From an uncultured Myxococcales bacterium (lineage in GTDB: Bacteria > Myxococcota_A > UBA9042), in the NCBI GenBank assembly GCA_903842345.1, contig CAIMLR010000004.1, positions 62,001 to 126,000 on the forward strand: DNA of 64,000 nt, in the 5' to 3' direction. The stretch's first letter is position 1, and each line of letters starts with the position of its first letter. Positions 27,454 through 34,859 of this stretch are shown one piece after another. The position numbers were made by a program, and so were the translations under genes. The notes below the pieces were generated by a model that was given only the letters and a program-made list of their open reading frames with translations, was not told where the DNA came from and ran no database searches.

Positions 27454-27605
27454 GCGAAGCGACATCGCGCTCGTCCCAAGCGGCCAGCGAAGCGACGGCG
27501 CGTCCTTGCCCAGCGGCTAGCGAAGCGACAGCCCTGAATCCCCAGCGGCCAGCGAAGCGACGACGCGTCCTTTCCCAGCGGCTCGCGAAGCGACAGCCGT
27601 GAATC
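27454..27605. repeat. 33-bp tandem repeat array, copy 1 (convergent gap)
   Basis: The core GCGAAGCGAC occurs at 27454, 27487, 27520, 27552 and 27585, steps of 33, 33, 32 and 33 bases. Units alternate between CGGCGCGTCCTTGCCCAGCG and CAGCCCTGAATCCCCAGCG versions, so the real period may be two units. It lies in the 439-base gap between tRNA-Glu and slyD, both of which end here. No gene is visible; open frames across it are frame artefacts. A related array with the same period and words is at 49286-49700. Confidence 0.8.
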
Positions 27606-27639
27606 CCCGACCGGCCATCCCTCATCCGCGAATCCACCA

Positions 27640-27764
27640 GTCGCGCACAGCAGCTCGAGCCGAGACGCGAGCGCGCCCGCAGCAGGCCGACCGAGCGTAC
27701 TCCCGTACGCGACCGAGGCCTGCGAGGACGTAAGCCGCGTGTCGGCCGAGCTGCGAAGCGCGAC
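27640..27764. repeat. 125-nt quasi-palindrome next to the slyD stop
   Basis: Read along one strand, the arms pair in nested order: GTCGCGC with GCGCGAC, CAGCTCG with CGAGCTG, GCCGAGACGCG with CGCGTGTCGGC (one mismatch), GCAGGCC with GGCCTGC, and GCGTAC with GTACGC round a TCCC loop. Short internal loops separate the helices. It ends 2 bases from the slyD stop (27767). It could be a bidirectional terminator, a structured RNA, or a degenerate mobile element; the sequence does not decide. Confidence 0.7.
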
Positions 27765-27766
27765 GA

Positions 27767-28267
27767 CTAGTGGTGGTGGTGGCCGCCTGGCCCGTGGACG
27801 TGCCCGTGCTTCAGCTCTTCCTTCGTCGCCTCGCGAATCGCGCCAACCGTGATGCGGAAACGCAGCGTCTCGCTCGCGAGCGGGTGATTGCGGTCGAGCA
27901 CGACTTCATCGCCACGCACGCCGGCAATGAACGCCATGGACGACTCGCCCGACTCGTCTTCCAGCTCGAGCGGGAGGCCGATCTCGATCTCGAAGTCTTC
28001 CGGCAGCGCATCGCGCGGCACTACAACGATCTTGTCTTCGTCGCGCACGCCGTAGCCGTCTTCCGGGCTGACCGCGATCTCGCGTGTGTCGCCCGTGGTG
28101 AGGCCGATCAGCTGCGTCTCCAGACCGGGCACGACGTTCTCAAAGCCGACGAGGAAGCAGAATTCGCCGTCAGAAGAGCTGTCGATGACCTCGTCATCCG
28201 CGAGGCGCAGCTCATAATCCAGCGTGACAACAGTGTTTTTGGCAATTTTCAGATTCTCTTGAGTCAT
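27767..28267 (-). CDS. slyD: FKBP-type peptidyl-prolyl isomerase SlyD
   Basis: 166 residues. The FKBP domain opens with NTVVTLDYELRLAD and has GFENVVPGLETQLIG near residues 41-55, interrupted by the insert-in-flap domain (PEDGYGVRDEDKIVVVPRDA to about residue 130), then DRNHPLASETLRFRITVGAI. The C-terminus HGHVHGPGGHHHH is a short His-rich tail like the metal-binding tail of SlyD. The protein is a chaperone-like prolyl isomerase of the cytoplasm that can also deliver nickel. The ribosome site GGGGAA lies before the ATG at 28267. Confidence 0.93.
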   Translation of the reverse strand: MTQENLKIAKNTVVTLDYELRLADDEVIDSSSDGEFCFLVGFENVVPGLETQLIGLTTGDTREIAVSPEDGYGVRDEDKIVVVPRDALPEDFEIEIGLPLELEDESGESSMAFIAGVRGDEVVLDRNHPLASETLRFRITVGAIREATKEELKHGHVHGPGGHHHH

Positions 28268-28325
28268 GGTCGTTCCCCGTTTGAAAAGCGGCTCGCCGGC
28301 GCATCGGCATGACGCGCGGCGGCGA

Positions 28326-28354
28326 AGCCTACACGCGGTTTGCGGGCCTGACTA
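28326..28354 (-). promoter_or_regulatory. Candidate promoter of slyD
   Basis: Minus strand: TAGTCA (28349-28354), 17 bases, TAGGCT (28326-28331). The predicted start is near 28319, giving a 50-base leader. The -35 overlaps the last codons of the amidohydrolase gene. Confidence 0.35.
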
Positions 28355-30865
28355 CTTCTGAAAGTCGCTGGCGGCGCGCGGAATCAGCTTGTCGTTGCCA
28401 AACGAGTAGAACACAAGACCGCGAATCCACTGGAATGCATCGCCGACCGCCGGTCGCGCCATGTCGGTCGCCCAGGTGATGAGTTCGTCGTCAATGCGGA
28501 AATCACCGGTCACCAGCAGCTCGCCAAAATCCTGCGTCGGCTTGGCCGGATCGGCGTCCGCGTTCTGCTGCGTCACGGTCACCGGGCCCACTTGCACCAG
28601 CAGCGCGCGGTACGCCGGCGACAGCGCGTTGTCGGTCAGCGCCGTCACATCGACCATCAGCGGCACCGCCAGCGCAATGCCGCCCGCGTTTTGCAGCGTC
28701 GTGTTCTGGAGGATGCGCCGCCCGTTCAGATCAGCCACCACGCCCGTCGCCGTCAGCTGTTGGCCCAGCTTGGGCAGCGCCTGCGCAGTCGCCATCTGCA
28801 TCTCGATGCCGCCGTACAGGATCGCCGGAACCTGCTGCGCCCACACGCGCGGCGGCACGGCGCCCTTGGCGGCTTTCGTCGCCGTCACCGTGAGCACGTT
28901 GGTCTTGACCTGCTGGCCCGCAATGCCGTTACCGAGGTTCTGGTTGATCGCGGTCACGTCCGCCGGCAGCACTGGGCACGGCGAAGCGCCCGGGTTGGCC
29001 AGCGTCGGGCACGGATCGCACACGTCGCCCTTGCCGTCCGCGTCCGTGTCCTTCTGATCGGCGTTCGCCAGGTTCGGGCAATTGTCCGCCGCGTTGGCCA
29101 GTCCATCGCCGTCCAGGTCGTCCGGCCCGGGCTTGGGGCACACGGTCGCGTTGGCCACGATCGGGCACACGTCGCAGGCATCGCCCTGTTTGTCGGTGTC
29201 GATGTCGCTCTGGTCGGGATTCCACACGTTGGGGCAGTTGTCCGCCGCGTTGGCCAGGCCATCGCCATCGCTGTCGCCCGCGCTTGGCTCCGCGCCCGTC
29301 ACGTCGCAGTTGATAAGCGCATCGGCCTCCGCGCCGCACTTGAACAGCGGCCACAGGTTGTAGCCGTAGGTGTAGCCCGCCGCGGGCTTGTCCGCCGCCA
29401 GCGCCGCCGCCAGCGTGGTCTGGAGCACGGTCTGGATGTCCGTCCAGCTCTGGATGCCCTTGTCGAGCGTCGCGTCCTTGATGCAGATCGACTTCTTCTG
29501 GCCGCACGCATCAAACGCATCGCATCCGGTCGGCTGCAGCGCGGACACCAGCGCTTCGTCACCGTACACCGGCTTGCCGCCGATCAGCACGAGTTTCACG
29601 TTTTCCGGCCGCGCGGCGATCACGGACGTTGCCGGCTTGCTGCGATCGCCCGAGAACACGGAGATGTCCGCGAGATAGCCCGTGGCCAAGCGGCCGATGT
29701 CCGCGCCCGCACCGAGGGCCTTGGCCGCCTCCGTCGTGACCATGTGCAGGAGCATGTCGTCCGTCAGCATGCCGCCCCAGCGCTTGTCGCTCAGCTTCTT
29801 GGCGCACTTCATTTCGTCCAGCTGGTTCATCGAGCCCGACGGCGTCCAGTCCGGGCCAAGCGCGACGGTCATGCCGAGATTCAGCGCGGTCGGAATTCGC
29901 GTCGTGTCGCCGTAGAGATCCAGGTTGGACTGCGGCGACCAAATCAGCTTCACGCCGACCTGATGCGCATCGGCAAGTTCCGCGCCGCCCAAGCCCGTCG
30001 CGTGAATGAGCGCGACGCCCGGGAGCGCGAGGCCCTTGTCGACAAGCGTGTACCACTCCGCCTTGGAGCCCGCGTCGACGCCTTCGCCGAGGTGCAGGAT
30101 CAGGCCCGCCGAGGTGCCGTTCTTCAGGCCCGCCGCCCAAGCTGCCGCGTCCGCCGCCGCCGTGCCGCCGATCTTGGTGACCTGCGTGTCGATCATGTAG
30201 CCGGTCAGGCCGCTCGCGCCGTGCGTGTCGTCCAAGTCGCGGACCATGCCTTTGGCGCAGAGCGGCACCGACGAAGTCACACCCTGGATCGACGTCGTGC
30301 CGGCAACGATTTCACGCAATTCCGTCCACTTGACCACTTCGCACTTGGCTTTGGTGAACGTCGTCTGCTGGGAGACCTTGAACGCCTTGTAGCTGGCGTC
30401 GCCCTGCCACTGGTAGCGATCGCCGTACTTCTTGGTGTGCTGCCAGCGCGGCAAGTGGTTGTACGTGCCATGGTCGTGCGGATTGATCAGGCCCGGCGTG
30501 ATGATGCCGTCCGTGCACAAGACGGTGGCCTTGTCGGCGTCCGGCGTGCTGCTGCAGTCGGCGCCCACGCAGAGAATCTTGCCGGTCTTGGCGGAGAGGA
30601 ACACTTCACCGTCGTTGAGGGTGACGTCGCCGGTCCAGACCGTGCCGCGGAGGCGGATGAGCGTCGGATCGCCGGAGACGGGGATGCAGTTGCCGACGTT
30701 CGTTGTCGTGTCGCTGCTCAAGCCGTCTCCGCCAGCGCCGTCGTCGGTCACGCCGACGTCAGAGGAAGCCGCGTCGGGCGCCGCGCACGCCGCGAGGCTG
30801 CACAGGGCGAGGAGCCACCATCGGGACAGGAGCCGGGACATCGAGACACCAGTATTTGCGCGCAT
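28352..30865 (-). CDS. Amidohydrolase lipoprotein with thrombospondin type 3 repeats
   Basis: 837 residues from the ATG at 30865, where CCTCC on the plus strand gives GGAGG 5 bases upstream. Lipoprotein signal with lipobox LAAC (Cys about 27), then an Asp-rich linker. Residues about 70-480 form a metal-dependent amidohydrolase: DGIITPGLINPHDHGTYNH carries the HxH-like motif (HDH), LIHATGL and DWTPSGS contain further ligands, and LATGYLADISVFSGDRS is the usual C-terminal strand of the family (AtzB / deaminase type). Next come two thrombospondin type 3 units (DSDGDGLANAADNCPN and DLDGDGLANAADNCPN), calcium-binding loops, and a C-terminal domain of unknown type. Substrate unknown. A surface-anchored amidohydrolase with calcium repeats is unusual. 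Confidence 0.85.
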   Translation of the reverse strand: MRANTGVSMSRLLSRWWLLALCSLAACAAPDAASSDVGVTDDGAGGDGLSSDTTTNVGNCIPVSGDPTLIRLRGTVWTGDVTLNDGEVFLSAKTGKILCVGADCSSTPDADKATVLCTDGIITPGLINPHDHGTYNHLPRWQHTKKYGDRYQWQGDASYKAFKVSQQTTFTKAKCEVVKWTELREIVAGTTSIQGVTSSVPLCAKGMVRDLDDTHGASGLTGYMIDTQVTKIGGTAAADAAAWAAGLKNGTSAGLILHLGEGVDAGSKAEWYTLVDKGLALPGVALIHATGLGGAELADAHQVGVKLIWSPQSNLDLYGDTTRIPTALNLGMTVALGPDWTPSGSMNQLDEMKCAKKLSDKRWGGMLTDDMLLHMVTTEAAKALGAGADIGRLATGYLADISVFSGDRSKPATSVIAARPENVKLVLIGGKPVYGDEALVSALQPTGCDAFDACGQKKSICIKDATLDKGIQSWTDIQTVLQTTLAAALAADKPAAGYTYGYNLWPLFKCGAEADALINCDVTGAEPSAGDSDGDGLANAADNCPNVWNPDQSDIDTDKQGDACDVCPIVANATVCPKPGPDDLDGDGLANAADNCPNLANADQKDTDADGKGDVCDPCPTLANPGASPCPVLPADVTAINQNLGNGIAGQQVKTNVLTVTATKAAKGAVPPRVWAQQVPAILYGGIEMQMATAQALPKLGQQLTATGVVADLNGRRILQNTTLQNAGGIALAVPLMVDVTALTDNALSPAYRALLVQVGPVTVTQQNADADPAKPTQDFGELLVTGDFRIDDELITWATDMARPAVGDAFQWIRGLVFYSFGNDKLIPRAASDFQK

Positions 30866-30870
30866 TCAAG

Positions 30871-30875
30871 CCTCC
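30871..30875 (-). promoter_or_regulatory. Ribosome-binding site deciding the 30865 start
   Basis: GGAGG on the minus strand lies 5 bases before the ATG at 30865. The alternative ATG at 30841 has no visible site, so the 27-residue signal peptide version is preferred. Confidence 0.55.
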
Positions 30876-30919
30876 AGGCGCGGCATCCTAGCACATCTAC
30901 CGCGCTTCCCGTCGAATCC

Positions 30920-30948
30920 GTGACAACTTCAACGGCTATTGCTACACT
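30920..30948 (+). promoter_or_regulatory. Promoter of the Kazal-type lipoprotein gene
   Basis: GTGACA (30920-30925, five of six) and TACACT (30943-30948, four of six) with 17-base spacing. It would start transcription near 30955, leaving about 120 bases of leader before 31075. On the other strand a TAGGAT -10 (30885-30890) may serve the amidohydrolase gene. Confidence 0.5.
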
Positions 30949-31074
30949 TGCCGAAGATTCGGCGCATCCGGCTTAGGGGAAGTCGGTTGTTAGCCGTCGC
31001 CGCGCTGCCCAAATGGCAGACTCGCCCCCGAACGCGCCGTCGAAACTGACTGAACTTGTATGCGAGGCCACATC

Positions 31075-32511
31075 ATGAACGCTCGAATTTTGCTTAGCTT
31101 TCGCGTCTCGACGCTCTGTCGATTTCTGGCGGTAGGCAGCCTTGTGGCCAGCTTCGGCTTGGTCGGCTGCGGCACCAAGACGACGGCGACCGACGACACG
31201 ACCGTCACCGAACAGGACGGATCCACGGACGATCTGGGCACTTCTGACGCTGACCGCGACGGCGACGACGCGACTGACACGACCGATCACGCGGACACCA
31301 CCGACCTGGCCGACGGCCATGGCGACGCGGATGCCTCGACCGACCAGGGCGATGCCCCGGACGCGATCGACGCGGGCTCAGACGTGGCCGTTGACGTGGA
31401 CACGAGCAAGCCGGACATTCCGATCCCGCCGATCTGCCCCGAGGCCAAAGGCAGCTGCGCGCTTTGCACGCTATGCCCGGCGTTCCCGGTCTGCACGCTC
31501 AAGGAAGTCGGCAAGCCCGATCTCAAGACTTACCCGAACGATTGCGCGGCCATGTGCGCGCTGAACGCCATCAACTGGCCGAGCGAAGTGGGCACCCAGC
31601 TGTGGGCTTCCGAATGCCCCGCCTGCCCGCTCTGCACGCCGACTGACATGAAGACCGCGTCGCCGTACTGCGTGACGCTGAATTCCGGCGCCAAAGTCAC
31701 GGTTGAGCATCAGTGCGAAATCGGCTGCCTCCCCGACGCCAAGATGCAGGCGGACGGCAAGACGCCGGTCGCGAGCAAGGGCGCCTGCAAGGCCAAGTGC
31801 ACCGACCCGGTCGCGAGCGGCGGCGCTGGCTGCAAGGTCAAGGGCCAGCCGATCTGCGCGCAGCAGGACAACAGCACCTACACCAACCAGTGCCAGATGG
31901 AGAACTGCGACATCGCCGGCTGCTACCCTGACGGCGCGACGGCCAAGACCGCGGCGTGCGCGCCCGGCTCGATGACCAAGGAATGCGACGGCGCGTGCTA
32001 CGACGCCAAGAAGACGCCGAGCTGCCCGGCCACGTGCTCGCCGGTGTGCGGCATCTCCAAGAAGAAGCTGCTGAACGGCCAGACCCTGACGATTGGCACG
32101 AGCTTCCGTTCGGCGTGCATCGCGGCCGCTGAAGGCGCGACGGTCGGCGACTGCGCCGGCATCAGCAACTCCAGCGCGGACGCGTGCGCGGGCGGCGTGC
32201 TGTACACGGCCAAGGGCTGCTGCGAGAACGTCGACTACGGCATCATCCACCCGGTCTGCGCGTCGCAGACGGTGACCGGCAAGCCCGACCAGTACGTCAC
32301 GTTCCAGAACCAGGGCGAATACGACTGCCTGACCGCGGGCAGCGCCACGTGGACCTTCCAGTACGCGTCGGCGTGCGTCGGCAACTGCAGCGGCAACTAC
32401 CAGCCGGTGTGCGGCGCGGACGGCTTCACGTACCAGAACGCCTGCCAGGCGGACTACTACAATCCGCCCGCGGGCACGTTCACGTACACCAACGGCCCCT
32501 GCACGCCGTAA
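31075..32511 (+). CDS. Cysteine-rich lipoprotein with a Kazal-type domain
   Basis: 478 residues from the ATG at 31075 (GAGG 7 bases upstream; the ATG at 31060 lacks one). Lipoprotein signal ends VASFGLVGC; then an Asp/Thr-rich linker (about residues 35-125) and three or more cysteine-rich blocks. The last block, CSGNYQPVCGADGFTYQNAC, is a clear Kazal serine-protease-inhibitor signature (PVCG-x-DG-x-TY-x-N-x-C); earlier blocks (CSPVCGISKKKLLNG, QPICAQQDNSTYTNQC) look like degenerate copies. The protein probably protects against or competes with proteases at the cell surface, but no protease target is known. Cysteine spacing differs from the giant repeat lipoproteins. Confidence 0.8.
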   Translation: MNARILLSFRVSTLCRFLAVGSLVASFGLVGCGTKTTATDDTTVTEQDGSTDDLGTSDADRDGDDATDTTDHADTTDLADGHGDADASTDQGDAPDAIDAGSDVAVDVDTSKPDIPIPPICPEAKGSCALCTLCPAFPVCTLKEVGKPDLKTYPNDCAAMCALNAINWPSEVGTQLWASECPACPLCTPTDMKTASPYCVTLNSGAKVTVEHQCEIGCLPDAKMQADGKTPVASKGACKAKCTDPVASGGAGCKVKGQPICAQQDNSTYTNQCQMENCDIAGCYPDGATAKTAACAPGSMTKECDGACYDAKKTPSCPATCSPVCGISKKKLLNGQTLTIGTSFRSACIAAAEGATVGDCAGISNSSADACAGGVLYTAKGCCENVDYGIIHPVCASQTVTGKPDQYVTFQNQGEYDCLTAGSATWTFQYASACVGNCSGNYQPVCGADGFTYQNACQADYYNPPAGTFTYTNGPCTP

Positions 32512-32520
32512 GCATTTGAT

Positions 32521-33174
32521 TCAGCGCGGACGTTGCGGCGGCTCGGACTTCATCGCCGCCGCAACGGCCTCGCGCAGTTCCTGCTCCGGCCGCCGCAGAA
32601 ATGCCCACGGCTGTTGAGCCAACCACCGCAAAGCCGCCGTGCGCTGATATAGCTGGGCCATGCCCGGATGCGCCCCTTTGAGCCACTGGCGCACGCTGCC
32701 ATAGCGCGCCACGAGGTCCGCGACGTCCGCTGGCCACGCCGATCGCGCCTCGCGCGCGAGCCGACCTGAGAGCCCCGGCGCCGCGCCTTTGGTGCCCACC
32801 GCGAGCGTCAACGGCCCGGCATCCTCTTGGGCCATCAGGTAGACGCTGCACGCATCGGGCACGTCTGCGGCATTGCACAGCAAGTGTCGGGCTTCGCAGG
32901 CGGCGAATACTTCGATGTCGACGCGGTCGCGGCCGGTCGCCGTCAGGCAAAACCACACGTCATCCAGATCCTGCGGAACGAATTCCCGCTGCGCGATGGC
33001 CAACCGTCCTTGCGCCGCCAGGGCGCGGATCTCCGGGAGCACATCCGGCGCCACCACGGTGACAACCGCGCGCGACGCCAACAACCGCTCAATCTTGCCC
33101 AGCGCGACGGGACCCGCGCCCACGACGAGCACCCGCCGACCTTGCAGGAGAAGGCCAACCGCCAGCGGCGTCAT
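32521..33174 (-). CDS. Precorrin-2 dehydrogenase / siroheme ferrochelatase-like
   Basis: 217 residues from the ATG at 33174; this start overlaps the cobA stop as ATGA, so the longer open frame is rejected. It matches the N-terminal domain of CysG, as in Met8 and SirC: GRRVLVVGAGPVALGKIERLL is the NAD-binding Rossmann loop, followed by VAPDVLPEI, and SGRLAREAR marks the end of the dehydrogenase core. It oxidises precorrin-2 to sirohydrochlorin; iron insertion may be done here or elsewhere. Together with cobA it makes siroheme. The C-terminal 60 residues are less conserved. Confidence 0.85.
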   Translation of the reverse strand: MTPLAVGLLLQGRRVLVVGAGPVALGKIERLLASRAVVTVVAPDVLPEIRALAAQGRLAIAQREFVPQDLDDVWFCLTATGRDRVDIEVFAACEARHLLCNAADVPDACSVYLMAQEDAGPLTLAVGTKGAAPGLSGRLAREARSAWPADVADLVARYGSVRQWLKGAHPGMAQLYQRTAALRWLAQQPWAFLRRPEQELREAVAAAMKSEPPQRPR

Positions 33175-33938
33175 GACCGTTCCTGCGGCAACTGCCCGCG
33201 CAGCGCCACGACGTTGCCAATCACCGCCACTGCCGGTGCGCTCAGCGTATGGACGGCGATGGCTGATTCGCACGCCGCCAGCGTCGATTGCCACGCGCGC
33301 GCTTGCGGCCACGAAGCGTGCATGATGAAGGCGATCGGCAGGTCTCCCGGATAGCCGAGCGTGCGCAGCTGCGGCAGCCAATGCGGCAGCGTGTGGACGC
33401 CCATGAGGATGACGAGCGTGCGGCGCGGCTCAAACGGCGGAATCGCCGGCAGTTGGCCTTCGTGCTGCGGATGCGCGGAGACGACGCAGAAAGAATCGGC
33501 AACCCCTCGATGCGTCAAGGGAATCCCAGCCAGGAGCGGCGCCGCCAGCGACGACGACACACCAGGCACGACTTCACACGGCACGCCCGCTGCCGCCAGC
33601 GCGAGCGCCTCTTCACTGCCTCGACCCAGCACATAGGGATCGCCGCCCTTGAGCCGCACCACCGCGTTGCCTTGGCGCGCCAGATCGATCAGCAGCGCGT
33701 GGATGCCCTGTTGGCCCAAGCCATGATCTCCGCTACGTTTTCCCGCGTCGATGCAGCGAGCCGGCAAGTCGGCGTACAGCTCCGGCAGCACAAGGCTATC
33801 GTGGACGACGACGTCAGCGCTTTGCAGCAGCCGCAGGGCGCGCAAGGTCAGGAGATCGGGCGCGCCTGGCCCGGCACCGACCAGATAGACGGTGCCCGGA
33901 CGGGCGAGGCGATGCGATGGCGGCAAGGTCGGCTGCAT
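33171..33938 (-). CDS. cobA: Uroporphyrinogen-III C-methyltransferase
   Basis: 255 residues with all SUMT motifs: VYLVGAGPGAPDLLTLRAL near the start, DSLVLPELYADLP, RLKGGDPYVLGRGSEE in the middle, and GVSSSLAAPLLAGIPLTHRG. It transfers two methyl groups from SAM to uroporphyrinogen III, giving precorrin-2, the branch point to siroheme and cobalamin. Its stop is overlapped by the next gene (ATGA). A candidate promoter ends only about ten bases before the start, so the transcript may be nearly leaderless; there is no strong ribosome site. Confidence 0.94.
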   Translation of the reverse strand: MQPTLPPSHRLARPGTVYLVGAGPGAPDLLTLRALRLLQSADVVVHDSLVLPELYADLPARCIDAGKRSGDHGLGQQGIHALLIDLARQGNAVVRLKGGDPYVLGRGSEEALALAAAGVPCEVVPGVSSSLAAPLLAGIPLTHRGVADSFCVVSAHPQHEGQLPAIPPFEPRRTLVILMGVHTLPHWLPQLRTLGYPGDLPIAFIMHASWPQARAWQSTLAACESAIAVHTLSAPAVAVIGNVVALRGQLPQERS

Positions 33939-33947
33939 GGGCGGCGG

Positions 33948-33976
33948 AGGCTAGCACGCGGGCTGCGGCGCGTCAG
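33948..33976 (-). promoter_or_regulatory. Candidate promoter of cobA
   Basis: CTGACG (33971-33976) and TAGCCT (33948-33953) on the minus strand, 17-base spacing. The expected start is near 33941, three bases from the cobA ATG. Confidence 0.35.
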
Positions 33977-34024
33977 CCAGATGCCGGCAACCGCGCAAAA
34001 AGTGGCGCATCCGCAGCGCGGGGC

Positions 34025-34030
34025 TACGCT
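34025..34030 (+). promoter_or_regulatory. -10 element of the mlaE-like gene
   Basis: TACGCT directly upstream of the permease gene. The same hexamer occurs before the DUF2169 and metzincin genes. The -35 region (GTGGCG) is weak. A start near 34036 would require translation from 34047 or 34053, or a leaderless message from 34035. Confidence 0.3.
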
Positions 34031-34046
34031 GACAATGGGGTTCCCG

Positions 34047-34859
34047 ATGACGATGGCACAAACCGCAAATCCGCCGTACGTGTTGACGCGCCTGCTCAAG
34101 CCGTTTGAGACGCTGGGCGCGATCACGCTGTTCACGATTTCCGCGCTGGGCAAGACCGTGCGGCGGCCGTTTCGCATCGCGCTCATGACGCAGATTCTGG
34201 AATTTGTCGGCGTTGGCTCGCTGGGCATCGTGCTGCTGACCGGGGTGTTCACCGGCGCGGTTTTTGCCATCCAGACGGCCGTTGCCTTTGAACTCTTCAA
34301 CGCCAAGACGCTGATCGGCGGCACAGTCGCAATCTCGCTTGTCCGCGAGTTGGCACCGTCGCTCACCGCGCTGATGGTCGCCGGACGGGTCGGATCGGCC
34401 ATGACGACCGAGCTCGGCACCATGCGCGTGACCGAGCAAATCGACGCGCTGGAGACGATGGCCGTCGATCCCATCCACTACCTCGTGACGCCGCGCATTC
34501 TCGCTTGCACGTTGATGGTGCCGCTCCTGGCCATGTGCTTCAACGCCATCGGGCTGCTCGGCGCGTACGTCGCGGCGACGCAGGTGCTCGGCATCGACCG
34601 CGGCGAGTTCTTCAGCCGAATCTGGCTGTGGATTTCGCCACACGACATCGCTTGCACGCTGGTCAAAGGCACGTTCTTCGGCTTGGTCATCGGCGCCGTC
34701 AGCTGCTACCGCGGCTTCCACGCGTCGGGCGGCAGTCGCGGCGTGGGCTTGGCCACGACCGGCACCGTCGTCACCGCGTCCGCGGCGGTGCTCATCATGG
34801 ACTACGTGATCACGTCCGTCTGGCTCGTCGTCTTCCCGAGCCAAGGCGGATTGCAGTAG
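34047..34859 (+). CDS. mlaE: MlaE-type phospholipid ABC transporter permease
   Basis: 270 residues from 34047 (ATGs at 34035 and 34053 are alternatives). It has the MlaE/YrbE profile: LLKPFETLGAITLFTISAL near the start, about five hydrophobic segments, RELAPSLTALMVAGRVGSAM as the coupling helix, and VTEQIDALETMAVDP as the family signature. MlaE permeases move phospholipids between the membranes to keep the outer leaflet asymmetric. No ATPase (MlaF) or MCE protein (MlaD) gene is adjacent, so the partners must be elsewhere. Its stop overlaps the end of the convergent protease gene by 50 bases. Confidence 0.9.
   Translation: MTMAQTANPPYVLTRLLKPFETLGAITLFTISALGKTVRRPFRIALMTQILEFVGVGSLGIVLLTGVFTGAVFAIQTAVAFELFNAKTLIGGTVAISLVRELAPSLTALMVAGRVGSAMTTELGTMRVTEQIDALETMAVDPIHYLVTPRILACTLMVPLLAMCFNAIGLLGAYVAATQVLGIDRGEFFSRIWLWISPHDIACTLVKGTFFGLVIGAVSCYRGFHASGGSRGVGLATTGTVVTASAAVLIMDYVITSVWLVVFPSQGGLQ

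Noticed and set aside
27287-27637. 116-codon minus-strand frame over the tRNA-Glu end and 33-bp repeats
   Set aside because: It reads through a tRNA, a terminator and a tandem array; the 33-base period simply keeps the frame open.
28592-30976. 794-codon frame opposite the amidohydrolase
   Set aside because: Antisense shadow rich in Arg, His and Val; the minus-strand gene has a ribosome site, signal peptide and domains.
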